Below, piece after piece: positions 42,631-54,069 of a stretch of 64,000 bases of DNA. Under the pieces are notes generated by a model, which ran no database searches, was not told the DNA's origin, and saw only the letters and a list, made by a program, of their open reading frames with translations. The stretch is from Mesodorylaimus sp. YZB2_4 (Eukaryota > Nematoda > Enoplea > Dorylaimida > Dorylaimidae), in assembly GCA_030248295.1 (NCBI GenBank), contig JASANH010000844.1, positions 1 through 64,000 on the forward strand. The letters run 5' to 3'. Both the position numbers and the translations under genes were made by a program. Each line of letters starts with the position of its first letter. The stretch's first letter is position 1.

Positions 42631-44779
42631 GGCGCTTGGAACAAAATAGTGGCGCAATTTGTTCTGAAATTTTTTGGGTATGCGAGAAGTGTCATCAGAT
42701 TTTTGTCAACAGTAAGAGAGCATTGGGTTGCTGCCAGGATGGTGTAACAAGGAAAAAACCATCCGCATTTTTTGAATGTAGTATCGAAGTTCGATTGAGA
42801 TTGATTATTCAGAACTATGGCACTGAAATTTTGAAGTATTTGAAAGTGGTATCGGATTTCTGTAAAAATGATGATTATGCTGGGGATTTGACAAGCGGAC
42901 AGTTCTACAGGGCAAACGGATTACCAAATCCCAACGGAAATGAATTGACTTTGCATCTTTTGATTAATGCTGACGGGGCGAAGTTTACAAAGTCAAAATC
43001 TGGAAGTTTTTGGCCTGTGGATGCAATGATTGTAGAATTGGCTCAGAAATTGCGAGTAAAATTTGAGAACTCGATCTTGCTAGCCTTTTGGCAAGGTGAA
43101 ACCAAGCCGAACTGGACTGTATTATTAACTCGCGTGGTGGAAAATTTGAAAGTTTTGGCAAAAATTGGTTTTATGGCAAATATTGGTGGTGTTGACTATT
43201 ATGTACGAGCGAAGGTCTTGGCAACGGTTTTTGATCTCCCAGCTTGTTCAAGTATATGGAACACTATCCAATTTAATGGTAAATATCTTGTTTTCTTCAC
43301 GCAGTCGTTTTTTTACTCTTTTTTTATTCAAGGAAAATATGGCTGTATGGCGTGCATGGAGCCAGGCATTGTTTTTAATAGGCGGCGTATTTGGCCTCAC
43401 TCAGACGAAGTTGAAATGAAGGATTCTTCTTTCTGGAGAACAACATATCAAGAAATTGAAAATGTTATCGAGCTGCCGTACTATGGTGTGAAAGGAAAAT
43501 CGGTCTTGGCGACGTTAAACATTGACCCGCATTTGCAAAATCCATTGGATTTTATGCATCAATCATATGAGGGTGTTTTTGACCAAATTTCGGATTGTAT
43601 TTTTGGTAAGAGTTTTTCATATAAAGATTGATTGGACCCTTCCTCTTTTTCTTTCACTGAACCAATGTTTCTATTTTAGGCACCGGAAAGGCCTGGTGTC
43701 TTGGCCGTGGAGCAAATTTACGAGAGATTGATTCAACTTTGTCAACCATAAAATTTCCTGTTGACTTTCAGCGGCGTATTCCGTCCTTAGAAAATTTAAG
43801 CTATTTTAAGGCATCAGAATTTAAAAATTTGTTGATTTATGGATTAGTCCCAGCTTTAGCAAAGTTTTTCTTCGATCATAATATTCGAGATGCTGTTCAG
43901 ATTGATTTCTTGCATTGGATTCTTTTATATAACGAAATCGCAACTCGACTTTGTGCTGATTCGCTTAAATTCTCATCATTACTCGCCATTGAAAAGTTGA
44001 TCATTATTTGGCAAAAGTTACTGCCGGGTTTCTTGGGCGAAGAAAATCAAACATATAATAGTCATGCCACTCGCCATTTGCCACATTTTGCTCGGATGCT
44101 TGGGCCGCTTCACAATTATTCGACGTTCGCATTTGAAAGTTTTAATAACGAATATGCAAAAATGGTCACATCTGCTCATGGAACTCTATCTCAGGTCGCT
44201 CGTCGTTTCTCCGATGAAAAATATATTAAGGCATGGAAGCGATTATCGACGACGAATACACCGCTAAAAGACTTATTACTCGACACGTTCGATGCACCAG
44301 CGGCAGCGGGTCAGCAATTTGGTAACATAAAATTATATTCCCCTGTCGAAGTGCCATGGGAGGACGTGGAGCTCAGAAGTCTCGACTTGGCGTTTGGTCA
44401 TCGTGAAGTTCAGATGATTTGTTTCAATTTTGCTAAAATTGGGTCTGTTTTGGTTAGAACGCATTCTTTTGAGAAGCACAAAAATGTTTGTACTTTTGCT
44501 GCCAAGTTCTGCGAGGACGAGGATTTAGAATTTGTTTATGGCATTATTAAGCGAATCTTTGTCTTTCATGATCGTGTATACTGTTTGTTCCAAGAAGCTC
44601 GTGCTGTTAGGCATCTCGTGGATGAGCTGCCCAAATGTTCTAATGTGAATTTAGTGGGTCTGTATGAAGATGCTGACGTCATTGAGTCTCTGGCTAAACC
44701 GTATGGGAACTTTTTCAAAATAATTGACTTTTTGGAAATCAGGAAATCAGTGGGCAACTTCGAAATGTCCAGACGACGA

Positions 44780-46560
44780 CTCGCTAGCCATTCAGGCCCC
44801 GTCGTGAAGACTGCGACTGCACTACTGGACGCCTCGATATTGATCAATCGCTTGAACGCGTCATAGACCGCGTCCACCGGCGTGCGACCATCGATAATAA
44901 GCCGATCTGAACTGTTGGACATCATCAATGGATGACGTTGCAGTTGCCGAACGTAATAAGCGTAAAGTTGGTACAAAGCCAACTTATTCAGCATTCCCAG
45001 CGCGGCCAACGTATTGTACAAGGCGGCTCGCTGGCCCTGTTCCACGATCAGTGGCTGAGACGCAGCTCGCGGCCGTTTCGAGAATTCCCCCCCCACCCCC
45101 CCCCCCCCCCCCCGCCTGGTAGGCCATAGCGAGTGGGAGCGAGTAATCGGTACTTTCCCCTGGCTGGGAGACGTCAGGGTTGATGTTTCAGCCGTAGGTA
45201 TAGTCGCAAGACTATCCAGCTCCAGTCGGAGTTTTTGTCCCGCCGACTTTGGTCGGCCGCCTCCCTCCTACGCCTGCCAGGCCTGGTTACACTGGCGGCT
45301 GCACCCTGCTGACTGGCGGGTTGAGCAGGTTGACTATTTTGAATCAGGACTGGCGCATGGACAATGGCCAGTTGCGCGACTTTGGTCGGATTCATGGGTG
45401 GGGTCAACGTCTGGAAATCCAAACATGAAAGAGAATCGTTATCTGCTTCAATGAGGTTGCACTCGGGTGGCCAGAAATCCCTATCTGGGAACTGTTAACC
45501 TTCCTCCATCCCGGCCGGTACGTTCTGGGGCAAGGATGCTAGGTTAGGTGCACCTCTTTGGTTGCCGTTCTGACCCTGGTTCCTGGTGGTTCGGTTTGGG
45601 TTTAGGCTACCTCGTTGACCTTAAGGATTTCGGTGGTTCCCGCTATTGCTATTACTGCGATGTCCTCGGCTTGGTTGGTTACTACGAGGGACTGAGTCAC
45701 GTACCTGGGTCAGTGGGATGGGGTCTTGACTACCCAGCTTTTCCTTGGCAAGTCGAAAGAGCCGGCATTGATCGCGATTGTGACTTGTCCAACCGCAATG
45801 CGTGCATGGGTTTGAATCTCGATGATTGTTTAAATTCTGACGGGCGCGGGCTGATTTCATGCACTCTGACGCGTAATGCCCTTGAATGCCACTATAATGA
45901 CACTTTCCAATCCCACCAGGATTCGCTTACCGTTGATTTCCAGGCTGTTGCTGGTTGGTCGATGTGACACTCAACTGATCGCGCGGGTACTGGTTACGGT
46001 GTGATCCACCAAAACCGCCGCCTCGGCGATTGTTGAATTCACGGTTCGAACCATGGTGCGAAGCAACAGCTTGAAGACCCGACGTCGCTATCAGTTGCAT
46101 TTTGGATGATGGCTAAAGAGGCCAGAGAGAACATTTGTTAGTGCATCTCAGTGGTGGTTACTGCAGCTGCTAGTTCTTCTAAAGGCTTTCCCAGATTGAT
46201 GTATGCTACTTTCCAAAGTTTGAACTTTGCATGACTTTGATCAGACACAGCTAGTCCCGCAATAGGACGTTCCTTCTAAACTAGCGCCTGCGCTTCTTCA
46301 CCCTCATCACTGTACGCCTGTCGAACGAGATCCCGCAGATCTCGGAGGTAGTCAGCAACTTTTTCGGAAGCTGTTTTCATCCGACTGTGCAGTTGGTGAC
46401 GCCAAATGGCGATTTGATGAGGGTGAGCTAGGTTAGTGACCAAGAAAGTTTTAGCTAAGCCATACGGAATCGAAGTATTCTGATCGAGATTTCGAAAAAC
46501 GGTGAGGGCCTTTTGAGGAAGTTTTACCCTGCTTATTAAGACTTAACGTTATTTCGATGC
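44780..46560 (-). pseudogene. LTR-retrotransposon gag fragment, decayed
   Basis: Read from 46560 downward: a capsid-like block (FRNLDQNTSIPYGLAKTFLV, WRHQLHSRMKTASEKVADYL, DLVRQAYSDEGEEAQALV) with a stop at about 46290. Stops follow around 46020-46130. A zinc knuckle CTHCGWTSHNRDQC is near 45790. A Pro/Gln-rich segment (VAQLAIVHAPVLIQNSQPAQ) lies at 45340, and a last ORF at 45090-44780 (LALYQLYAYYVRQLQRHPL, PVDAVYDAFKRLIN) overlaps the 3' end of the Tnp2 gene in antisense. A C-rich homopolymer at about 45088-45114 interrupts it. No protease or polymerase follows. The superfamily (probably Gypsy) is inferred from the gag layout only. Confidence 0.6.
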
Positions 46561-48377
46561 TTCATATTTGCGTGCCTACGAGTAGCAACAGAATATGAAT
46601 GGTAGTTTGTTCTAAAATGTTGTTAGCATGTGTGTGGCGCCAGGAACTACAACCTATCATAAATATTTTTTGCCTTGCACGAAAGCAAAAAGTAGAGATG
46701 AGCCACTTATCATAAGATCATAAGGAGCAGCTCACTAAATATCTGTTAGCCCACGCGGGGGACTCCTGCCGTGTATCCACTGTTTGTACAGTAGATCTGT
46801 CCCCACGGATATACTGCACTCGTATCCTAGTTCCGTTCATGCTTACGATTAGTTGTGCTGCTTCTTAAAGACTGTACAGAACGTATCTTGTCGAGCCAAT
46901 CGCGTCAAGAACACCTCAAAAATTCTCTGTCATCTATTTTATTGCAACGCCTGGTCACGCAGAACCAATCTTCTATAAGCCATAACGAAAATGCAGAATT
47001 CAGGTTGACGAGATTTTCAGGAACCTTTTTCTGAGAAGTAGATTGTTCTGGATCTTCTGGCAAGCCGTTTTGTCTGTCTAAGAGCCGTGAGGTTTTTTCG
47101 TGGCGTCTTATATTTCCAGCCTCTTTTTGTAAAATATAAAACCCTGCCCACATACAATTCCTCAGAGCGGAAAAATTCTTGGGATTTCTTCGATTCACGA
47201 ACATGACTTGTATTATTTGCTGAACTGCTTACATATTATTATTCTCCTTATGAATTTATTTCAATTATTGAAACTTACGTCTGTGTGGGTTCTTGCCAAG
47301 CCAGGATTGGCGCGCGTGCAGCATCCGCCAGATGGTAACCTGATGAAAACTCTAATACTGTAAAAGGCAGAAGGTTGAATTGAATCAATGTTTCCCAGCC
47401 TTCCAACCCCTTCCAACATTAGCATCTATCTCTCGCATCTGACAATGATCTCATTGCTGCTCTTAAGAGAATATGGTGCGCACCCAACATGTGGGTTTTC
47501 CAATCGAAATGAATCGCTTTTTGCAACATCGCGGAACTTCTTGGTACAACCAGACAAACAGCAGCCAGATATTTGTGTTCGGTACGCCATTCCGCGTCAT
47601 ATTTCTCTCCAATATTTCACTTAATTGGTAGATATGTTCAGTTTCCTTGTCATCAGTTTTCTTGAGATAAGGAGAGAAGAAGAGATAAATATTCCCTCCG
47701 CCAGCCCCATGAGCCCAGCTGACTTTCTGGAGTTTTATCAAGGTGAGACTTCTTTTTAAATGCTTCTTTTTCTCTATTGATTGCAAAGTGACGACAAGAA
47801 AAATTTCTGTTCTCTTCATTTAGAGTTTTTTCTTTCCTCGACAGTGCACATGCAGTCAAAGTTAAAAAAATGATTTTTGTTAATTTCAATAATCTTCTCT
47901 AAAGAGCTGAATCTCATGGATCTTTAGCTGACGATCACAGATCGGGAAGTCATTGGTGATAGCGCCCAGACAACTTTCCTGAATGTTATGTTCATATTTG
48001 AATTTTTGGCAGCTGAAGAGTGTTGTGTTTAAAGACTGATATAAGTGTGGCTGGGTGTGTTTCTGAAAGCATGTGGTCTTGGAATTGTGGACTGGGTGTT
48101 GAAGAGCATACAAGATTTTTTTAAGATGAAATGTGGAAAGGCATCGCGACAACAGGTCAGCTTTAAAAAAGGTTTTATTTTCTAATCGTGTGTTTCGAAT
48201 TTTTGCACAGATGATGTGTTTTTGTGTTTGTGACTAGGACTAAACATTGTGTTCTTGAGGTCGACTTTTTTTAGAAATGGCTCCGCCCAGGTCCGACAAT
48301 GGGTTCACAGGTACCTCCTGCGCTGTATTTGTAACTGTCATTCGCATGTATTCTAAAAGCAATACCCTTCAGATGCA
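46561..48377. other. No recognised gene
   Basis: Several minus-strand frames of 80-120 codons (46905-47204, 47463-47819, 47886-48152) have no motif I recognise and may be chance frames or remote repeat remains. No repeat match was noticed elsewhere in the window. Confidence 0.35.
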
Positions 48378-49354
48378 ATGGCGTCCATCAAAACTGCAGT
48401 GGACGCGAAAATTAATGCCCTTATAAATAAAGTTGAGGAAGAAAGTAGACATCTGGAGAAGTAATTTAGCATTCTTGCGTCGTTGCTAAAAAACTGAAAA
48501 GCAGATCACGGAGCTGTCATGCATCGTAAGTCCTCCTCACAATCAGTGTGTCTACCTGAGGTAATTTGCTTCGACCGCATGGCTTAAATTGCATGGAGGC
48601 AATGAGGGATTAACTCAGATAGTTACTTGCAGGATGAAATACAGCAAGCGATAAAAATGGGCTTTTTGAAATTACCCTTCGATTTGAAATTTCCTTTTGA
48701 TGTGAAGGTAATAGTTCGTGGTTTCTGTCGCGTATAAAAAACATATTGACCACAGTTGCCATTTCAGAAGAAAGTAATTGATATAATAAAGCAGTCAGAG
48801 GGCTCTATTTCCGCTAGCATGAAATTGCAAACGACGAAATTCGTCGTGAAATTATTTCATGAATATCGGAAAGTTACTATGAAGAAGGTAGTGTGGCGTG
48901 AGCTAAAAGTCTGTTTTGTGACAAGATGCTTTGGTCTTGTAGCTGCGATATCTTCATCGCACTAACCGAATGTTTAGCATGGACGCCGAAGCGTATGGAA
49001 AATTTATCTTCTCCTCAGCTTTGCATAATTTGGATGACCGGATATCTTGCCAAAATGATTACACACGCATTGCAGCAAGCCTGGTATGTAAGAAAGACTC
49101 TTACTGAAACATTTAGTCCTCACTGTGCAAGGTATGATTTTTTGCAGAGGTATCTGATCAGCAAAGCTGGGCCTGAAGATATCGACAAGTTACTGCCTTC
49201 GCGTAACAGCAAGAAAAAATCAGTCTTCTGGGGGACCTGGAGAGAGAATGTCGATGGTGGTGGGATAAACATGCGCAGCGAGCACTGGGTTACTGCTATG
49301 ATGAGCCGTGATGCTAAAAAGGTTCAGAATGATAAAAACCGTAAAAATATCTGA
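48378..49354 (+). CDS. Multi-exon gene of unknown function
   Basis: Collinear exons with good splice sites: an ATG at 48378 opens MASIKTAVDAKINALINKVE (coiled-coil-like, ending at a TAA or an unresolved donor); exon about 48632-48706 (IKMGFLKLPFDLKFPFDVK, donor GTAATA); exon about 48768-48887 (VIDIIKQSEGSISASMKLQT, donor GTAGTG); exon about 48942-49083 (LRYLHRTNRMFSMDAEAYGK, donor GTATGT); and terminal exon about 49149-49354 (RYLISKAGPEDIDKLLPSRN, WGTWRENVDGGGINM, stop TGA). The small charged protein has no domain I know. Exon chaining is by reading frame only. It could be a transposon accessory gene or a host gene. Confidence 0.5.
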
Positions 49355-49638
49355 ATGTGTAAGCTGGAAGGATATGTACGTACAGTAGAACTGGGGAAGG
49401 AAAGTACACTTTGGAGCCTGCTGGCATCACGCTGCTGTGCATTCATGCGGTTTAAAAACCACTCGATACAGTATCAATCCAGGATTAGCTCTATTGCCTT
49501 TTTAGCATTTATTCTGCACTGCTTCGGTTTTTGCCCGGGCAAGATGCAGGCGAATTCAAGTGGTTCGAAAACGGCTCGGGATGCAAAGGTATCCTGGATG
49601 TAATTTAACACTACTCTCTCTGAATCCTCTCATTGCAG

Positions 49639-49800
49639 AAACTACTGGGGGAAAACTGTGATCGGAAACCCAGTATTTCTGCAGCGCCTGCAGTTACGGC
49701 ACTGATCGAAATCAACATTTTACGCGTCACATGGCCAGCACAAAGCATCTTCTGCAAGATACTGGAAATATCGAAATTCAGAGCAGCCAGAAGGTATAAG
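49639..49800 (+). CDS. Exon-like segment with single C2H2 zinc finger
   Basis: Downstream of a CATTGCAG acceptor, one frame reads YFCSACSYGTDRNQHFTRH and then MASTKH, a perfect Cys-x2-Cys-x12-His-x5-His spacing as in U1-like or transposon-associated C2H2 fingers. A TGA lies upstream in that frame near 49661, and the frame stops at TAA near 49800, so it is either a short exon used from an internal acceptor or a degraded remnant. It may belong with the gene at 48378-49354. Confidence 0.4.
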
Positions 49801-50230
49801 ATAAGTGTGTGGTAGGTGTAGCACTAAATAAAGGGATCCGACATGAACCGATCTGCGCTGATATCCCAGGTGCATGTGATCGTGGGAAGCAGTGAAGAAG
49901 TGCACTGTCTATCGCAGTCAACGCTTCGACTGTATCCTACGATGTATCCGCTCTATGATGATAACTGGTGTGCTCGAAGAGGCGAGTGGAGGTGTACCAA
50001 TTTGAACGAGTGCTTGAAAAATTGGACAGCATCATTTTTTTTGCTTGCTTTCATGCCTCCTTTGCTGTTTCGTTGTACGTGTTCCCGCCAGAAACAGGGT
50101 TTTTTCGCAGGCCGCACTAACATTCATATATTATGTTTTGACAAAAGTAAAAAGTTATAAACAAAAAACCTTCCGCAAAAATTTTTTATTTCATTGAAAT
50201 AAGGCTCTGCGTTTGTCGAACTATTGCAAA
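49801..50230. other. No recognised gene
   Basis: A plus-strand frame of 105 codons (49843-50160) has no recognisable motif. Confidence 0.35.
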
Positions 50231-50231
50231 A

Positions 50232-51050
50232 GATTGTTCACACTATTGGAAACTTGGAAAAAATCCAGACTATAAAACTGTAGATTCTTTCGTCTAATTG
50301 ATTGTTTTCCACCAATGGCAAAAAATGCCACCAATAACACAAAAGTTTTTAGTCTTACAAAATTTTAGGTTTTCGACTTGTAATCGAACTCTTCCGCCTA
50401 ATTCGCGTACGCTGAACACGAATATGATGGTTTTAGGAAGGGTTGCGTCTGAGCGAGCGGCATCAAATTTTTTGCTTTTCGCACTCTGGCACGTGCTCCG
50501 CAAAATTTCTCTTGAAAATCTTCATCCTATTCGTGTTCAGCGCAATCGATCAGCCGAGAAATATTGTTTTTGAAGAAACTCTTGTTCCCAATGGTAAAAA
50601 GTTTTTCTAATCACACTGGCTAATCGTGTCAAAGGCAGACATTCTATCCAATATCGAACATTCTTGACACGGTGGCAAATGAAAGAGCTCGTAAAAAGAA
50701 ACACTACGGGCAACAAAACCCAGCCCAAACTTCTTTCTGGAAATTTTCACTAATGAATCGTTGACCTGATCGAGATATCACACATGCTATCAGAAAAGCG
50801 CGAAAAGTTTCCCTAGTTCCCTTTGTCTCAGCTCTTTAAGAGCAATTTTATCATGAGATTAAAATTTTTTTACAGGCAATTAGAATATAAATTTTTCCGT
50901 CAACCGTTTGACCGAACAAATCTTACCACATCCTATCAAAAAGAGCGCAAAAAGTCACGTTAGGCCCTTCTCTCTCATTTCTTATTGTCATTGTCCACAC
51001 TATTGGAAACTTGAAAAAATCTGGACTAAAAACCTGTAGATCCTGATTTT
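50232..51050 (+). repeat. Direct repeat pair about 760 bp apart
   Basis: The segment at about 50235-50290 (TTCACACTATTGGAAACTTG then AAAAAATCCAGACT and CTGTAGAT) is repeated at about 50993-51048 (TCCACACTATTGGAAACTTG then AAAAAATCTGGACT and CTGTAGAT). The second copy ends where the left arm of the 51-55-kb inverted repeat begins. The interior has no recognised gene. It could be a pair of short LTRs or two breakpoint duplicates. Confidence 0.5.
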
Positions 51051-52058
51051 GGTATAGTAAACCTGGCCCCATCAGAATCTATGACCAAATGCAAAATAGA
51101 GAGTACAGCCATCAGGGGTTGGATACTTGCTGCGACAGAATCCTCAAATGAGTGAATCCGTCAATTTTCAACTAGTAGTATGCCCACGGTCTCCCAATAT
51201 TTTTGATCCACAATGGTCAAAAACTAACAAAAGACTTACACGTGGTAAGATTACCCACGAAGCTTTAGGGATCGCTTTGAGGCTGGAACCCTAAACCAGC
51301 CACCCCGGAGGGCTCAGCTTTAGTGACACTGCTCAGTGCAAATGTGCCACGCCCACCAGGATTTGATCCCGCAAACTTCCGCTTGCGATCCTGATGTCGT
51401 ACCACTGAGCTATCAGGGCCACGAAAAGAGAAAACCAGCAGCTCACTTAAACTTGGTCGAGTGTAAAGTGCAGCCCCTTCTTGCCTGAAAGAAGATCATC
51501 CCCCTTGCTCTCACTGCACATTGCCTCACACGCTGACTAAGGCTGCGTGTTATCGCACGCGTGGCCTAAAGAACAGAAATTGCTCTCACGAGCTTCATGG
51601 ATTTTGTTCGACCAATCGGTATCGTAAATTGAGTCAAGACCCGCTTATTATCGTCCGACCTTAATCTCCAGTTACCTGCCATGAGTTTGGAAAACGAGTC
51701 TATTTCGCCGATATTTCGAGGAAATTAGCCGAGTTGTGTTCTACCACTCGCTATAATCGCATTGTTCTTCATGGATGCTGAGATCAGCTAGTAGCTCTAT
51801 GCACGACTAGTCGTTCGTTCTAAATCTCGTTTTCTTATTGTAAGTTTTCCAGGTTTATTTCACTTGGCGAGGTGTCTTCATGCGAAACACGATTTTGGAA
51901 TTGCTGGACATGGAAATTCACGATATAAGGCCAGCAATACTTTCAGTCCAGGACTGTCTTTCATGCTGTTAGGAACGGCTATCTGTATTTGCGAACAAGG
52001 TCACGTAATTAGTAACAGTATTATATTGGATATTTTAGATGCACTGACTACAGGAAAT
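51033..52058 (-). repeat. Left arm of 1-kb inverted repeat
   Basis: About 1.03 kb matching 54070-55150 in inverse orientation at roughly 90 percent. On minus, its outer end encodes LHLVIDSDGARFTIPKSG, a scrap of the Tnp2 transposase motif. It also holds a tRNA-like sequence at about 51345-51420 (minus). The inner end stops within 20 bp of the hAT transposase exon. Confidence 0.85.
51345..51420 (-). tRNA. tRNA-like sequence in left arm
   Basis: On minus it begins GGCCCTGATAGCTCAGTGGT (good A box) and has GGGATCAAATCC where a B box should be, with one A-for-G loss compared with the right-arm copy. The T and anticodon stems pair poorly. Probably a tRNA-derived repeat rather than a functional gene. 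Confidence 0.4.
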
Positions 52059-52059
52059 G

Positions 52060-52701
52060 GAGAGATGGCCGATAATGCATTCTGTAGGCCATGCGTGCTA
52101 TTTGTTGTTGACAAAGCGGATCAATCTCACAACAAGCGCGGCAAATTGGGGAATTTTCCGTTCAAAGATTTTCACGTAAGTCATTCTCATCAATCGTTTC
52201 AATTCTATGATATCTTATTTCATGTCATCTCTTGTCAGAAAGCTTCGGAGAAATTTAATGAACATCAAACAAAGAAATATTATTTAGCGGCAGTTGGAAA
52301 AGAATTTAAATTTTCTGGAGACGAGACAGGGCACCTCAGCGTTCAGGAAGCCGACCAAGTGGAAAAAAATCGCCAGATGTAAATTTGTTACTGTCATTCT
52401 TGAGTGTGTTGAACATAGAGTACGTAGTCACAGAACAGATTTTTTTAGATTGAAAAGTATTGCAAAAGTAATCGTTTTCTGTGGCCGCCAGAACTTGGCC
52501 CTGCGCGGACATCGCGAAGATAACGATATTTTCACTGGTAATCAATCTGTTCAAGATGGGGATTTTCGAGCACTCCTGCGTCTTTGTGCGCAGTCGGGCG
52601 ATATGGTTCTAGAAAATCACTTGCAAACGAGCGCTGGCAAAGCCACTTACGTTTCACCCCAGATTCAAAATGAATTGATTGCGATTTGTAATATGAAGTA
52701 A
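52060..52701 (+). pseudogene. hAT transposase N-terminal part (DUF4371/ZMYM-like), truncated
   Basis: Three exons chain cleanly: about 52060-52172, 52240-52378 and 52450-52701, with GTAAGT and GTAAAT donors and TTGTCAG and TTTTTAG acceptors. The protein shows a TTF/BED-like zinc-finger region (NAFCRPCVLFVVDKADQSHN, LGNFPFKDFH, SEKFNEHQTKKYYLAAV), then EADQVEKNRQ joined to ILKSIAKVIVFCGRQNLALR, GHREDND and ATYVSPQIQNELIAICN, the DUF4371 hallmark. It stops at TAA 52699, before the catalytic DDE and C-terminal dimerisation regions. It is placed between the arms of the inverted repeat; its relation to them (cargo or chance neighbour) is unclear. Confidence 0.82.
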
Positions 52702-52789
52702 TATCCAACCCTAAATATACTGCAACGGATCGATATCTGCACGCTTACTGTAGGACATCCTATTGGCAGCCCTTTACACTTAACAAAGC

Positions 52790-53118
52790 TTCATGGTTTG
52801 GATCCTGGTCGCGTAAGATCGCATGTTAATCCCAAACTGTATGATCGCCTGCCTCACGCATACTGTCAGGTTACTGTAGTATGCAGTAATTAAGACATAC
52901 CGCTCTTCACACTTGGATCCCACCTATACTTTAACATAGTGTCACCATACAATTGCCCCTAAAATCCTCTCGTCAGTCCCCTGACGATTTTATAGTTTAG
53001 AACCCAGTCGCGTAGACCGCATGCTGCACCACGCCGAACGGAATCGCATGGAGCATGCATACTGTCGGATGCAGTATCATCAAGACACACAACTCTTTAC
53101 ACAGCACTTCACACTTTA
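52790..53118 (+). repeat. Two-unit tandem repeat (about 195-bp period)
   Basis: Units at about 52795-52925 and 52990-53118 share TGGTCGCGTAAGATCGCATG / CAGTCGCGTAGACCGCATG, CATACTGTC and TCAAGACACA-type blocks. The sequence 53119-53509 is AT-rich without features. Confidence 0.55.
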
Positions 53119-53509
53119 TGGTTGCACTCTGTGGTCAGTTATATAATTTCAAAACTTCACACTCAGTTTGTGCAGCTTTTCAGTAAATAAATAAACAGGA
53201 TGTCATTAGATTGTACAAACATTGCACTGGACAAAAAAGTTTTTAAAACTTTTAACGAATGCATAATTGACAAAATCAAAAAGAATAAACAGAATGCCAC
53301 AAGATTATCCAAGCAATGCACAACAAATGTAACGAAGAAATGAATAAATGTTATAAATATAAAAAAATTTAAATGAACAAAAGTTTTATATAACCTTCAA
53401 CAAAGAAAAGGAAACAGAAATAATATTTTAAGCTTCGCCAGTCACATTTTTAGTTTTGAGAAAAAAAATCAGCTCGTCAGTCCTTCGCTGATTAAAAAAG
53501 TTCAACAGA

Positions 53510-53660
53510 CATGTCTCTGTCCTTTGACGATTTTAGGATTACTGTACCTGCTCCAGGCCTACTGTAGGTGGCTTCAGCGTGACCGTAAGCGCGCTTCGCG
53601 CGCTTCTTTACACTGCCTATGCTTCAACACAGTGCCACACAAAAGTACTCGCTGGTCACC
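53510..53660 (+). repeat. Dispersed repeat R2, copy 2
   Basis: Inverted match to 24950-25095 (shared CTGTCCTTTGACGATTTTAG). It contains the palindromic GCGCGCTTCGCGCGC near 53590. The sequence 53661-54069 has only chance frames. Confidence 0.65.
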
Positions 53661-54069
53661 CCCCTCTATTACTACTGACAAACGAAAAAAACAGCAGGGC
53701 CAACGACAAGATTGGACTTCTAACGAATGGCGCAGGTATCATTTATGAACAGACGCGTAAAGTCCTTCCACTGGCACTTGAAAAGCTCCTTCCAATGTGA
53801 TCTGTAAGCAACCAAAAACAGCATATTATACCAACTCTGAATAGTATCAACAAAACGAGGCAAACTGAGAGGATCATTTTCCCGCTCACAGTTATAGATG
53901 AAAAACGTGCCCACAAAAGTATTATATTCAATGGCAGTGACAAGTCAGTCGAGCCCAAGATGACGACGTCTCTTGATAGGACCAATTCCACTACACAATG
54001 CTGCAAACGATTCTCAAAAGACCCCCAAAGTGACCGAACATGCACACACTCAAAAAAGTAATGCTCAAT

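Larger units (their letters stand above)
41243..44866 (+). pseudogene. Tnp2-type (EnSpm/CACTA-like) transposase, copy 2, nearly complete but interrupted
   Basis: Exons: 41243-41798 plus its continuation 42631-43278 (split by an inserted element), 43333-43605 and 43680-44866. Introns are 54 and 74 bp with GT-AG ends. The N-terminal region has a Ser/acidic segment and FCCALLAYQRKFKISDVAMH. After the insertion comes a Cys-rich finger (WVCEKCHQIF, ALGCC), then LLINADGAKFTKSKSGSFWP with the conserved Asp, AFWQGETKPNW (second acidic region), FNG-KYGCMACMEPG, LDFMHQSYEGVFDQI, IPSLENLSYFKASEFKN and the DUF4218-like C-terminal TYNSHATRHLPHF, STFAFESFNNEYAK. These are hallmarks of Tnp2 transposases. 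Apart from the insertion no stop was seen up to about 44740; the last codons run into foreign gag sequence in antisense. Confidence 0.88.
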
